Assembly (NCBI RefSeq): GCF_049739465.1
Contig: NZ_JBMHHY010000004.1
Span: forward strand, 186,001-250,000
Reading direction: 5' to 3'
Source: Embleya sp049739465
GTDB taxonomy: Bacteria > Actinomycetota > Actinomycetes > Streptomycetales > Streptomycetaceae
DNA: 64,000 bases
In this document: piece after piece, positions 15,961 through 24,944 of the stretch
Numbering within the stretch: position 1 is the first letter of the stretch
Layout of the letters: each line of letters opens with the position of its first letter
Position numbers and translations under genes: made by a program
Notes under the pieces: model-generated
Seen by the model: the letters and a program-made list of their open reading frames with translations, nothing else
What the model was told of the DNA's origin: nothing
The model's database searches: none

Positions 15961-17514
15961 TCACCCCGACGCGGCGGTGGAAGCGGGCGTGGTCGCCGGT
16001 GCCGGTTCGCGGTCGGGCGCCGGCCGGCCCTTGGGCCCGGCGGAGCCGCGTACCGTCAGCAGCGTCAGCCCACCCGCCACGATCCCGAGCACCCCGCACA
16101 CCACGAACGTACGATCCAACCCGGTCGCGAACGCGTCCTCCAGCGCGCCGCGCAGCGCATCCCGAGTGCCCGCCGGCGCCGTCGCCACCAGGTGCTGCGC
16201 CTGCCCGCCGCCCAGTGCCTCGGCGGTGGCGTGCGGGTCACCGCCGAGCGGCGCGGCGTCGCGCAGCGAGTGTTCGGCCCCACCCCGGAAGATCACGCCC
16301 GTCACCGCGATGCCCAACGCGAAGCCCAGCTGACGGAACGTGTTCAGCGCGCCGCCGGCCATCCCGGACCGCGCCGGCGGCACCGACGCCAGTGCGGCAC
16401 CGGCCAGTTGCGGCATGGCCAGCCCGACCCCCACGCCGGCCAGGACCAGGCCCGGGAGCAGCGCCGTCCAGTCCGAGCCGCCGTCGACCAGGGTCAGCGC
16501 GAGGGCGCCGCCGCCGACGAACACCGCGCCGATCCCCAGCGGCCACCGCGGTCCCACGCTGTGCAGGTAACGGCCGGCCAACGCGGAGACCACGAACGAG
16601 ACGCCGGCCAGGGGCAGCAGCGCCAGCCCGGCCCCGACCGGGCTGTAGCCGAGCACCGACTGGAGCCACACCGAGAGCTGCGGGAAATAGGCGAACGCCG
16701 AGAACTGGACGAGCAGCCCGACCGCCATGACCCCGCTGAACGACGCCCGTCGAAACAGCGCCAACTCGATCATCGGCTCGGCGACCCGGCTCTCCACCAG
16801 GGCGAACAGCACGAACGAACACAGCGCGGCGGCGAACACACCCACCGTCGTGCCCTCGGTCCACCCCTCGCCGCCCGCGCGCACGAAGCCGTAGGTCGAC
16901 AGCGCCGCGCCGAGCGTGAAGGTGAGCATCCCGGCCGGATCCGGGCGCGCCGCGCGATTCCCGTGCGACTCGGTGAGCACCAGCAGGGACAACACCACGG
17001 TCAGCACGCCGATGGGCAGGTTGATCAGGAAGATCGCCTGCCAGCCCAGGTGTTGCGTGAGCAGCCCACCGATGATCGGACCCACCGCGGCGGCGGCGCC
17101 GCTGATCGACCCCCACACACCGAACGCGACGCCACGATCGCGGCCCTGATAGGCGTGTCCGAGCAGGGCGATCGTGGTGGCGAAGATCGCCGCGCCGCCG
17201 ACGCCCTGGACGACGCGCGCCGCGATCAGCGCCGCGCTGTCCGTGGCCAGCGCGCACAGCAGCGATGCCACGGTGAACAACACCGTGCCGCACACGAACA
17301 CCCGCCTGCGCCCGACCCGGTCGGCGAGCGATCCGGCGCCGAGCAGCAGCGCGGCCAGGGCGAGCGAGTAGGCGTCCAGCACCCATTGCAGACCGGCATA
17401 GGAGGAGCCCAGGTCGGCGCCCATGTCGGGCAGTGCGACGATGACGATGGTGAGGTCCACGAGCAGCATGAACGATCCGAGACAGACCGCGAAGAGCGGT
17501 CCCCACTTGCGCAC
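15961..17514 (-). CDS. MFS drug exporter, DHA2 (14-helix) family
   Basis: 517 aa from GTG, with AAGGAG five bases upstream; longer frames to 17592 lack such a site. The N-terminal helices carry LLVDLTIVIVALPDMGADL and the motif-A loop GSLADRVGRRRVFV; motif C appears as WGSISGAAAAVGPIIGGLL. This is the proton-driven multidrug/antibiotic efflux family (EmrB/QacA type). It is transcribed away from an AsnC-type regulator across a 180-bp gap, which suggests that regulator controls it. The substrate cannot be told from sequence. Confidence 0.92.
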   Translation of the reverse strand: MRKWGPLFAVCLGSFMLLVDLTIVIVALPDMGADLGSSYAGLQWVLDAYSLALAALLLGAGSLADRVGRRRVFVCGTVLFTVASLLCALATDSAALIAARVVQGVGGAAIFATTIALLGHAYQGRDRGVAFGVWGSISGAAAAVGPIIGGLLTQHLGWQAIFLINLPIGVLTVVLSLLVLTESHGNRAARPDPAGMLTFTLGAALSTYGFVRAGGEGWTEGTTVGVFAAALCSFVLFALVESRVAEPMIELALFRRASFSGVMAVGLLVQFSAFAYFPQLSVWLQSVLGYSPVGAGLALLPLAGVSFVVSALAGRYLHSVGPRWPLGIGAVFVGGGALALTLVDGGSDWTALLPGLVLAGVGVGLAMPQLAGAALASVPPARSGMAGGALNTFRQLGFALGIAVTGVIFRGGAEHSLRDAAPLGGDPHATAEALGGGQAQHLVATAPAGTRDALRGALEDAFATGLDRTFVVCGVLGIVAGGLTLLTVRGSAGPKGRPAPDREPAPATTPASTAASG

Positions 17515-17694
17515 GATGACTCCTTGAATTCCTGAATCCCCGACTGCCCGACGACTTCGACGGCATGAAGCGGCACGAGTCGGAGGTGACATGCTCCGCT
17601 CGGGCTGCTGACGGAAACAGTCGTGGATGCGCGGGATCGAGTCGAGTCGTTACCGGCCGCGCGGCGGATTTCCTCCATCGCTAGTCTCGGGTCG

Positions 17695-18687
17695 GTGGAA
17701 TCAATCGAGTTCGACACGATCGACCGGGCTATCGTGCACGCCCTCGACCTGGACGGCCGGGCGTCCTTCGCGCGGATCGCCGAGGTGCTCGGGGTGTCCG
17801 ACGCGACCGTGGTGCGCCGCTATCACCGGATGCGGACGAGCGGCGCGATGCGGGTGGTGGCGATCAACGACACCCGGCGGACCGGCCAGACCTCGTGGGT
17901 GTTGCGGGTGGCCTGCGTTCCGGACGTGGTGGAGGCGGTGGCCCAGGGCCTCGGCCGGCGGGCGGACGTGTCCTGGCTGCACCTGCTGCCGGCCGGCACC
18001 GAGCTGATCTGCGTGACCCGGCCGCAGGGTCCGGAGCAGCACGGCGACGAGTTGTTGCGGCAGTTGGGCCGCGCGGCCGGGGTCACCGGGCTCGAGGTGC
18101 ACTGTGTGCTGCGCTCGGTCGTCGGCGGGCCGGCCAGTTGGCAGCCGCTCAACCGGGGACTGACGGCCGATCAGGTGGAGGCGATGAACCGGACGGCCCC
18201 GCCGGTGTCGTGGGACGCGCCGCCACCCGCGTGGGCGGACGGCGATCAGGTGTTGTTCGCCGAGTTGGCCCGGGACGGGCGGGCGTCGTACGCGGAGTTG
18301 GCCCGGGCCTGCGGCAGTTCCGAGTCCGCGGTCCGACGCCGGGTGGAACTGCTGCGCGGCGCGGGGGTGTTGTTCTTCGAGGTGGAGACGGCTGCGGCGA
18401 ACCTGGGCTACGGGACGCCCGCGTTCCTGTGGATGTCGGTACGTCCGTCCGCATTGGAGACGGTCGCCGAAGTGGTGGCGGCCGATTCCCGGGTGTGCTT
18501 CGCCGCGGTGACCACCGGATCGGCGAACTTCCTGGTCAGCGTGCTGTGTCGGGACACCGGCGATCTGTACGACTTCCTCGCCCGCTCGCTCGGCTCGGTC
18601 GAGGGGATCACCGGCGTGGAGACCACCCCGATCGTGGAGACGCTCAAGCGCGAAGGCCCGATGCGTTTGCCGCGCAGGCGGCGCTGA
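17695..18687 (+). CDS. Two-module AsnC/Lrp-family transcriptional regulator
   Basis: 330 aa from GTG 17695; an in-frame GTG at 17623 would add 24 residues. It contains two tandem AsnC modules. The first winged HTH (IDRAIVHALDLDGRASFARI) is at about residue 6, the second (DQVLFAELARDGRASYAELA) at about 184. Each is followed by a ligand-binding alpha/beta domain, the second reading FLVSVLCRDTGDLYDFLA. Double-module AsnC proteins are common in streptomycetes. It is divergent from the DHA2 exporter, the most likely target. Confidence 0.88.
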   Translation: MESIEFDTIDRAIVHALDLDGRASFARIAEVLGVSDATVVRRYHRMRTSGAMRVVAINDTRRTGQTSWVLRVACVPDVVEAVAQGLGRRADVSWLHLLPAGTELICVTRPQGPEQHGDELLRQLGRAAGVTGLEVHCVLRSVVGGPASWQPLNRGLTADQVEAMNRTAPPVSWDAPPPAWADGDQVLFAELARDGRASYAELARACGSSESAVRRRVELLRGAGVLFFEVETAAANLGYGTPAFLWMSVRPSALETVAEVVAADSRVCFAAVTTGSANFLVSVLCRDTGDLYDFLARSLGSVEGITGVETTPIVETLKREGPMRLPRRRR

Positions 18688-18913
18688 AACACGCGGCGGG
18701 CGTGGACGGGGACGTGGACGGGGACTTCGACCCGGGCGCTGAGGTGGACGTTCGGGCGGCGCGTGGTGGGCGTGCGGGTGCGGCGTCGATCATTCAGTCA
18801 CGCGGTGCGTTCGTTGCGTGATCCGGCGTTGTTCCGCACTCGTGCGTGGCCGAGAGTCGAGGGGTGCCTTCGTTGCATCCGCGACGAGGGCTTCTCGATG
18901 GAGGAGCACCACC

Positions 18914-19996
18914 GTGGCCGAAATGTTCGATGCGCTGACCGTCGGCAAACTGGAACTGCCGAACCGCCTGGTGATGGCGCCGATGACGCGCAGCCGGGCG
19001 AACGACGCCGGATTGGTCGGGGCCTCGGCCGCCGAGTACTACGCGCAGCGCGCGTCGGCGGGCCTGATCATCACCGAGGCCACCCAGGTCAGCGAACTGG
19101 GCCAGGGGTATGTCCTGACCCCCGGCCTGCACACGGACGCCCAGGTCGCGGCCTGGCTTCCGGTCACCGAAGCGGTACACGCCGAGGGCGGGCGGATCGT
19201 CGCCCAGCTCGTGCACTGCGGCCGGATCGGCCACCCGAGCCTGTACGCGGACGGCGCACACCCGGTCGGCCCGTCGCCGATCGCGTCCGGCGAGCAGATG
19301 TTCTCCGCCGCCGGCCTGCTCGACCACCCGACGCCGCGCGAGATGGGCCACGACGACATCCGCGCCGCGATCGCGGACTTCGTCGGCGCCGCGCGCAACG
19401 CGCTGGACGCGGGCTTCGACGGCGTCGAACTGCACGCGGCCAACGGCTTCCTGCTGCACCAGTTCCTCGCCGACGGCGCCAACACGCGCACCGACGAGTA
19501 CGGCGGTTCGATCGAGAACCGGATCCGGTTCACCCTTGAGGTGGTCGCGGCGGTCGCCGAGGCAATCGGGCCGGAGCGGGTCGGCGTGCGCCTGTCGCCC
19601 GGGATCACCTTCAACGGGATCGCCGAGAGCGACACCACCGAGTTGTACACCGCGCTTGTGCACGCGCTCGCCCGCACGCCGTTGGCCTACCTGCACGTGT
19701 TCGAGATCCTCACCCGCGATATCACCCGGCTGATCCGGGCGGCCTGGCCGGGGGTGCTGATCGTGTGCGCGCACCCGACGCCGGAGTCCTTCCCCGGCAC
19801 GCCGGAGATCGCCGCCGCAGCGCTTGCGGACGGCGTGGCCGACGCGGTCGCGCTGGCCGAGGCATGGCTGGCCAACCCCGACCTGCCCGCGCGGATCAAG
19901 GCGGGCGGTCCGTACAACACGGCCGACAAGGCCACCTTCTACGGCGGCGACGAGCGCGGCTACACCGACTACCCGACGCTCGACTCGGCCGCCTGA
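18914..19996 (+). CDS. Old-yellow-enzyme-family alkene reductase
   Basis: 360 aa from GTG, seven bases after GGAGGAG. FMN-dependent TIM barrel: LPNRLVMAPMTRSRA at the N-terminus, AQLVHCGRIGHPS containing the FMN loop, GFDGVELHAANGFLLHQFLAD with the substrate-binding region, and DEYGGSIENRIRF. By family it reduces activated C=C bonds with NAD(P)H. The usual His-x-x-Asn/His pair is represented by HAANG. Two more NAD(P)H oxidoreductases follow in the same direction, so a redox or detoxification operon is likely. Confidence 0.93.
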   Translation: MAEMFDALTVGKLELPNRLVMAPMTRSRANDAGLVGASAAEYYAQRASAGLIITEATQVSELGQGYVLTPGLHTDAQVAAWLPVTEAVHAEGGRIVAQLVHCGRIGHPSLYADGAHPVGPSPIASGEQMFSAAGLLDHPTPREMGHDDIRAAIADFVGAARNALDAGFDGVELHAANGFLLHQFLADGANTRTDEYGGSIENRIRFTLEVVAAVAEAIGPERVGVRLSPGITFNGIAESDTTELYTALVHALARTPLAYLHVFEILTRDITRLIRAAWPGVLIVCAHPTPESFPGTPEIAAAALADGVADAVALAEAWLANPDLPARIKAGGPYNTADKATFYGGDERGYTDYPTLDSAA

Positions 19997-20130
19997 CCGC
20001 CGCCGACCGCCCGTCGCCGATTGCCGATTGCCGATCGCCGACCCGCGCCGGAGCCGGTGCGGTCGGTGGTCGGCGATCGGTGGTCGCCACCCACCGATGC
20101 CCCGGGAGTCGGGGCGGACCAGGACATCCC

Positions 20131-21051
20131 ATGCGAGCACTGACCCACGGCCCCGACGGCCTGCACACCATCGACGCACCCGAGCCGCGCCCCGGACCCG
20201 CTCAGGCGCTGATCGCGGTCGCCGCGTTCTCGCTCAACTTCGGCGAGATCGCCTATCGGCCGACCGGCGCCGGGAACGGCCACATCCCCGGCTGGGACGC
20301 CACCGGGACCGTCGTCGAGGCCGCCGCCGACGGCTCGGGACCGGCGGTCGGCACCCGCGTGGTCGGCTTCGGCTGGGCCGGCGCGTGGGCCGAACGGCGC
20401 GCCGTGGACACCGAGAACCTGGCGGTCGTCCCGGCCGGCGTCGACCCGGGCGTTGCCGCTGCCCTCCCGGTGGCCGGTGTCACCGCGTTGCAGGCCGTCC
20501 GCCGGCTGGGCTCGGTGCTCGGCCGCCGGGTCCTGGTCACCGGCGCCTCCGGCGGGGTGGGCCGCTTCGCCGTACAACTCGCCGCCCTCGCCGGGGCGCA
20601 CGTGATCGCCTCGGTCGGCGCACCCGAGCGTGGCGAGGGCCTGCGGGAGCTCGGCGCCGCCGAGATCGTGCTCGGCCCGAGCGCACTGTCGGCCCCGGTG
20701 TACGGCGTCCTGGACAACGTCGGGGGGCGACAACTGGCCGACGCCTTCTACCGCCTGGAACCCGACGGCGTGGTCCAGGCGATCGGCCGAGCCGCCCGCG
20801 AACACACCACGATCGACTTCGAGTCGGCCGGCACCAACTCCGCTCGGGGGCGCCTGGAGAACTTCAACGTATCCACGCCCTTCGCCCCGGACCTCGCGGT
20901 GCTCCTGGATCTGCTCGCGACCGAGCGGCTGCGTCCGCAGATCGGCTGGCGCGGCCCGTGGGACCGGGCCGAGGAGGCGGCAACGGCCCTGCTGTCCCGC
21001 CGGGTTCAGGGCAAGGTCGTACTCGACATCGCCGACCCGCACCAACACTGA
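20131..21051 (+). CDS. Quinone oxidoreductase-like MDR-family zinc-independent dehydrogenase
   Basis: 306 aa from ATG. GroES-like N-terminal half (FSLNFGEIAYRPTGAGNGHI, PGWDATGTVVEAAAD), then a Rossmann half with VLVTGASGGVGRFAVQLAAL at about residue 135. It lacks the cysteine zinc ligands of alcohol dehydrogenases, so it belongs with the quinone oxidoreductases of the medium-chain family. It probably reduces an enone or quinone with NADPH. It lies between an alkene reductase and another MDR reductase, all on the plus strand. Confidence 0.9.
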   Translation: MRALTHGPDGLHTIDAPEPRPGPAQALIAVAAFSLNFGEIAYRPTGAGNGHIPGWDATGTVVEAAADGSGPAVGTRVVGFGWAGAWAERRAVDTENLAVVPAGVDPGVAAALPVAGVTALQAVRRLGSVLGRRVLVTGASGGVGRFAVQLAALAGAHVIASVGAPERGEGLRELGAAEIVLGPSALSAPVYGVLDNVGGRQLADAFYRLEPDGVVQAIGRAAREHTTIDFESAGTNSARGRLENFNVSTPFAPDLAVLLDLLATERLRPQIGWRGPWDRAEEAATALLSRRVQGKVVLDIADPHQH

Positions 21052-21096
21052 CCGACGCCCACCCCATGCCATATTCCACTGATTCGGAGCACCACC

Positions 21097-22119
21097 ATGT
21101 CATTTTCCAGTCCCCGGCCGGACGGTCTCGAGGTGCGCCTGCGGGCCCGCCCGGTAGGCGAACTGCGCCCGGAACACTTCGAGTTCGTGCACACGAAGGT
21201 CCGCGAACCGGGCGCCGGGGAGGTGCTCGTGCGCAATACCTGGATGTCGGTCGACCCGTTCATGCGCGAGTGGATGGACGAGGACGCCTACGCGCCGCCG
21301 TTCCTGCTCGGCGAGCCGCCGGCCGGGAGCACGATCGGTGCGGTGGTCGCCTCCGGCGTGCCGGAACTGCCGGTCGGGACGGCCGTTTTGCACTTCGCGG
21401 GCTGGCGGGAGTACGCCGTACTGGCTCGCGACGAGGTCACCGCCGTGGATCTGGCCGTGGCACCGGCGGAGACCCGTCTGGGCGCGCTGGGCAGTACCGG
21501 GCTGACCGCCTACGCAACACTGACCCGGCTGTTGCCGGTGCGGGCCGGGGACGTGGTCTACGTCTCGGCCGCCGCTGGCGCCACCGGGAGCATCGCCGGG
21601 CAACTGGCCCGACACCTCGGCGCCGCGACGGTGATCGGCTCGACCGAGGGTGCGGCCAAGACCCGGGCGCTGACCGAGGAGTTCGGCTTCGACGTCGGCA
21701 TCGACCACACCCGGGGCCGGCTGCGCGAGGATCTCGCCGAGGCCGCGCCCGACGGCATCGATCTCACCGTGGAACTGGTCGGCGGCGCGCACCTGGCGGC
21801 GGCCCTGGACGCCGCCCGGATCGGCGGCCGGATCGCCGTGGTCGGCGCGATCGCCGGCTACGACACGGCGGACCCACTGCCCGGTCCGGCCAACATCTTC
21901 GCCGTCGCCACCAAGGAACTCACCGTCCGCGGCCTGGCGGTGACCTCCTACTTCCACCTCGCCCGGGAGTGGACCGAGCTGGCCCTGCCACTCCTGGCCG
22001 ACGGCACGCTGCGCAGCCGGCACACCGTGGTCGAGGGGTTGCACCGGGCCCCGGAGGCGCTGATCGCACTCCTGCGCGGGGACAACCTGGGCAAGATGCT
22101 GGTCCGGCTCGACGGCTGA
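21097..22119 (+). CDS. NADP-dependent double-bond reductase (MDR, CurA/leukotriene-reductase-like)
   Basis: 340 aa from ATG. The N-terminus contains MSVDPFMREWMDE, a signature of the 15-oxoprostaglandin 13-reductase/CurA group; the dinucleotide motif is VYVSAAAGATGSIAGQLARHLG at about residue 155. GLTAYATL and the C-terminal HTVVEGLHRAPEALIALLRGDNLGK fit the family. It should reduce alpha,beta-unsaturated ketones with NADPH. It starts 45 nt after the previous MDR gene, and a strong hairpin follows at 22264. Confidence 0.92.
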   Translation: MSFSSPRPDGLEVRLRARPVGELRPEHFEFVHTKVREPGAGEVLVRNTWMSVDPFMREWMDEDAYAPPFLLGEPPAGSTIGAVVASGVPELPVGTAVLHFAGWREYAVLARDEVTAVDLAVAPAETRLGALGSTGLTAYATLTRLLPVRAGDVVYVSAAAGATGSIAGQLARHLGAATVIGSTEGAAKTRALTEEFGFDVGIDHTRGRLREDLAEAAPDGIDLTVELVGGAHLAAALDAARIGGRIAVVGAIAGYDTADPLPGPANIFAVATKELTVRGLAVTSYFHLAREWTELALPLLADGTLRSRHTVVEGLHRAPEALIALLRGDNLGKMLVRLDG

Positions 22120-22148
22120 CCGCGGGGCCGGTCGCGGCCTCGGCCTCG

Positions 22149-22252
22149 GCCCCGACCCCGGCTCCGGTTCCGGCTCCGGCCCCGGCTCCGGCCCCGGCTC
22201 CGGTTCCGGCTCCGGCCCCGGCTCCGGTTCCGGTTCCGGTTCCGGTTCCGGC
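22149..22252. repeat. Hexanucleotide tandem repeat
   Basis: About 17 head-to-tail units of GGCTCC, GGTTCC or GGCCCC in the 322-bp gap after the double-bond reductase. The period is exactly 6 nt, so a short translated product would be a Pro-Ala/Pro-Val or Gly-Ser repeat, but no start signal serves it. The rest of the gap to 22441 holds a terminator and the upstream region of the histidine kinase. Confidence 0.8.
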
Positions 22253-22263
22253 CACCGATTGTG

Positions 22264-22309
22264 CCGCCCGGGTCGACGCAGGGTGACTGTCTCGCGTCGA
22301 CCCGGGCGG
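22264..22309 (+). terminator. Perfect 16-bp hairpin
   Basis: Arms CCGCCCGGGTCGACGC (22264-22279) and the exact complement (22294-22309) with a 14-nt loop. Placed to end the oxidoreductase operon. Confidence 0.7.
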
Positions 22310-22441
22310 TTTCCAGGGAAAGGTTGAATAGGGGGTCTAGCTCTACCGACTCGCCGACCCGGCGCACTTCATACTGGCTGACGAGGCGGTCCGGACGGGC
22401 CGGGATACCGCAGTCGGTCGAACCGGGAAGGCGCAGGTCGG

Positions 22442-23791
22442 ATGAAGCACACGGGGTGGAGCCGCGGCCGAATCGGGCCGCTGAGCGTGGGTGAGGGCCT
22501 CCCGATCGCCGAAGGTCTGGTTGCGCTGCGGCGCTCGTTGACGCTGTCGCGACTGGCGATCCGGGCGACCGTGCTGACCCTGGCGGTGTCGCTGGTGGTG
22601 GTGTTCGCCGGTACGGGCCTGGGCCTGGTGTTCCTGGTGCCGGTGGTCCGTGCGGTGCGGGCGCTGGCCAACCGGCAGCGGGAGCTGGCGCAGCGGTGGT
22701 CGGGGGTGCGGATCCCGGTCCACTACGAACCGGAGCCGGCGCCGGCCGAGGGCGCGGAGGGCTTCATCGGTCGGCTGCTGTGGGTGATTCGGGATCGGCA
22801 GACCTGGCGGGACTGGTGGTGGCTGGCGACCGAGCCGATCGTCGGCGCCACGCTCGCGCTGGCCCCGATCGCGATGATCGTGAGCGGGCTCTGGGGGATC
22901 GGGATGGCCTTCTACGGCGTTCCGCTTTCGCACACGTGGGACGGTCTGTGGTACCTGTTCGTGCCGATCGACGGTGAGTTCACCGCGATCCTGGCCGCGC
23001 TGCTCGGCCTGGTGCAACTGCCGCTCGCGTTGTGGCTCGCGCCGAAGACGGTACGGCGGCATGCCCGGTTCACCCACGCGCTCCTGGCCCCGAGCGAGCA
23101 CGCGCTGCAGGCCCAGCGGATCGCGCACCTGACCACCACCCGCGCCGAGGCGGCGGACACCCAGGCCGCCGAGATCCGCCGGATCGAGCGCGACCTGCAC
23201 GACGGCGCCCAGGCCCGCCTGGTCGCGATGGGGATGACCCTCGGCGCGGCCGAACACCTCCTGGAACGTGATCCGGCCGCGGTTCGGGCCCTGCTGGTCG
23301 AGGTCCGCGAGTCGTCGGCCAAGGCGCTGGCCGAACTGCGCGACCTGGTCCGGGGCATTCACCCGCCGGTGCTGGCCGACCGGGGACTGGGCGACGCGGT
23401 CCGCTCGCTGGCGATGATCTCGCCGCTCGACGTCGAGGTCACCGTCGACCTGCCGGAACGACCCGAGCCGCCGGTGGAGTCGGCCGCCTACTTCGCGATC
23501 TCCGAGGTGCTCACCAACGCGGCCAAGCACTCCGGCGCCGACCGGGTGCGGATCGACCTGCGCTACGAACTCGGGCTGTTGCGGATGGTCGTGCACGACG
23601 ACGGCCGAGGCGGCGCGGACCTCGACCGGGGCACCGGGCTGCGCGGCATCCAGCGGCGACTCGCGGCATTCGACGGGGTGCTCGCGGTACACAGCCCGCC
23701 GAACGGCCCGACGGTGGTGACGATGCAGATCCCGTGCACCCTGTGCCCGCCCGCCTCGCTGTCCGGGGCGGCGACCACCGGACAGCCGTGA
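22442..23791 (+). CDS. NarL-type sensor histidine kinase without an adjacent response regulator
   Basis: 449 aa from ATG. The N-terminal ~200 residues have four hydrophobic helices (VLTLAVSLVVVFAGTGLG, then EPIVGATLALAPIAMIVSGL, among others), a streptomycete sensor layout. The HisKA_3 dimerisation box is IERDLHDGAQARLVAMGM at about residue 250, with the phospho-accepting His in DLHDG. The HATPase_c domain follows (FAISEVLTNAAKHSGA, VVHDDGRGGADLDRGTGLRG). Such kinases are normally followed by a LuxR-type response regulator; here a HAD-like gene overlaps its stop instead, so the partner is elsewhere. Confidence 0.92.
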   Translation: MKHTGWSRGRIGPLSVGEGLPIAEGLVALRRSLTLSRLAIRATVLTLAVSLVVVFAGTGLGLVFLVPVVRAVRALANRQRELAQRWSGVRIPVHYEPEPAPAEGAEGFIGRLLWVIRDRQTWRDWWWLATEPIVGATLALAPIAMIVSGLWGIGMAFYGVPLSHTWDGLWYLFVPIDGEFTAILAALLGLVQLPLALWLAPKTVRRHARFTHALLAPSEHALQAQRIAHLTTTRAEAADTQAAEIRRIERDLHDGAQARLVAMGMTLGAAEHLLERDPAAVRALLVEVRESSAKALAELRDLVRGIHPPVLADRGLGDAVRSLAMISPLDVEVTVDLPERPEPPVESAAYFAISEVLTNAAKHSGADRVRIDLRYELGLLRMVVHDDGRGGADLDRGTGLRGIQRRLAAFDGVLAVHSPPNGPTVVTMQIPCTLCPPASLSGAATTGQP

Positions 23792-24363
23792 CCGGCCGCG
23801 CGCGGCGGCCGCTGCTGTTCCTCGACGTCGACGGACCGCTGATCCCCTTCGGGGGCGACGAATATCCGACCTACCCGATGGACCCCGAGCTGCCGGAGGC
23901 GGTCGCGAACCCGTTGTTGGCCCGGGTCGATCCGGCGCACGGGCCGCGACTGTCGGGCCTGCCCTGCGAGTTGGTCTGGGCCACGGCCTGGACGGCCGAC
24001 GCCAACAGCCACATCGCGCCGCGCCTCGGGTTGCCCGAACTGGCCGTGGTGTACTGGCCGGAGGCCTCCGACCGCGACGACCGGGACGAGCGGGAGGGGC
24101 TGCACTGGAAGACCCGCGCCCTGGTCGCGTGGGCATCCGGGCGGCCGTTCGTCTGGGTCGACGACGAACTCACCGACACCGACCGGCGGTGGGTGGCCCG
24201 GCACCACCGGGGGGCTGCCCTGCTGCATGGGGTCGACTCACGATCGGGCCTGACCGAGGCGGACTTCGCGACGGTGGACGCGTGGTTGCGGACGACGGGT
24301 CATGGACCTGGTCACGGGTCCGGCCATGGGCTCGATCACGGGTCGACCAGGCGCGCTTCGTAG
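23788..24363 (+). CDS. HAD-domain protein, putative hydrolase
   Basis: 191 aa from a GTG that overlaps the kinase stop (GTGA). The opening PLLFLDVDGPLIPFGG has the HAD motif I aspartates (D-x-D-G); WATAWTADANSHIAP would be motif II and PFVWVDDELTDTDRRW the motif IV acidic pair. It resembles streptomycete HAD-like proteins of unknown substrate. The C-terminus is a Gly-His-rich tail (TTGHGPGHGSGHGLDHGS) that looks like a recent repeat expansion. Coupling to the kinase suggests co-expression rather than a known signalling role. Confidence 0.82.
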   Translation: MTGRARRPLLFLDVDGPLIPFGGDEYPTYPMDPELPEAVANPLLARVDPAHGPRLSGLPCELVWATAWTADANSHIAPRLGLPELAVVYWPEASDRDDRDEREGLHWKTRALVAWASGRPFVWVDDELTDTDRRWVARHHRGAALLHGVDSRSGLTEADFATVDAWLRTTGHGPGHGSGHGLDHGSTRRAS

Positions 24364-24422
24364 GCGAGCAGGGCGGCCTGGTGGTGGGGAAGTGACCCGT
24401 GCTTGCGGTGGCTGCCACTGAC

Positions 24423-24471
24423 AAAAGGCGACGGCCCGGCCGGCCGCGAATGCGGACGTGAACCGGGCCGG
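24423..24471 (-). repeat. 49-bp dispersed repeat, copy 2
   Basis: Inverted relative to copy 1 at 15097-15145, one mismatch in 49. Conservation includes the loop, not just the stem. Confidence 0.8.
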
Positions 24472-24484
24472 GCCGAGCCGTCGC
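24428..24484 (-). terminator. Intrinsic terminator of the YegP-like gene
   Basis: Read on the minus strand, outer arms GCGACGGC (24477-24484 and 24428-24435) enclose an inner GC-rich stem and a ~20-nt loop, then CCTTTTGT. It lies about 110 nt past the stop at 24595. Confidence 0.7.
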
Positions 24485-24564
24485 GCTCGGGAACACTCGG
24501 GACCACTCGGGAACGCTCAACAGCGCTCGGAAACCCTCGGGAGAACTCGGAAACCCTCGGGAGA
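24485..24564. repeat. Eight tandem 10-bp repeats
   Basis: Consensus (A/G/C)CTCGGGAAC, for example GCTCGGGAAC, ACTCGGGACC, ACTCGGGAAC; the fourth unit is the most diverged. It lies in the untranslated 3' region of the YegP-like gene, right beside its terminator. Confidence 0.75.
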
Positions 24565-24594
24565 ACCGAACCGTGGGAGCGTGGATACGCGGCG

Positions 24595-24780
24595 TCAGGC
24601 GTGTGCGAGTTCGACCACCTTCGCGTCCGCCGCGTTGCGTTTGATCGAGTCGATCCCGTTCACACACGCCGCATGCGTCTCGTACGCCTCACCCACGGCG
24701 ATGATCTGTCCGTTGCCGGCCTTCAACCGGAACCGGTACTTGCCGGCCTTGTCGGTGTACACCTCGAACTTGGCGGCCAT
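24595..24780 (-). CDS. YegP/DUF1508-family small protein
   Basis: 61 aa, ATG with GGAGGTATGTC upstream. The whole sequence is one DUF1508 unit: FEVYTDKAGKYRFRLKAGNG, QIIAVGEAYETHAACVNGID, SIKRNAADAKVVEL. These small beta-alpha proteins are found in many bacteria, singly or in tandem; their role is not established. It is monocistronic with its own terminator. Confidence 0.92.
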   Translation of the reverse strand: MAAKFEVYTDKAGKYRFRLKAGNGQIIAVGEAYETHAACVNGIDSIKRNAADAKVVELAHA

Positions 24781-24944
24781 GACATACCTCCGTGCTCATC
24801 TCGCCCCTCCCTCCATGGTTGCGCGCACCGTCCCCGACGGCATCCGGGCCGCCGACCGGTTGGCGCGAACGCACCCCACGGCGGCGCCGGTCCGGCCAGA
24901 CTGGACCCGCACAGGGCACGTGTTCCGACCACGGGGGGATCGAC

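Noticed and set aside
22149..22252. Possible short repeat-protein gene (Pro-Ala-Pro-Val)
   Set aside because: No start codon with a ribosome site, and the repeat has a 6-nt period with no flanking coding sequence.
24485..24564. Possible CRISPR array
   Set aside because: Units are 10 bp with no spacers; no cas genes nearby.
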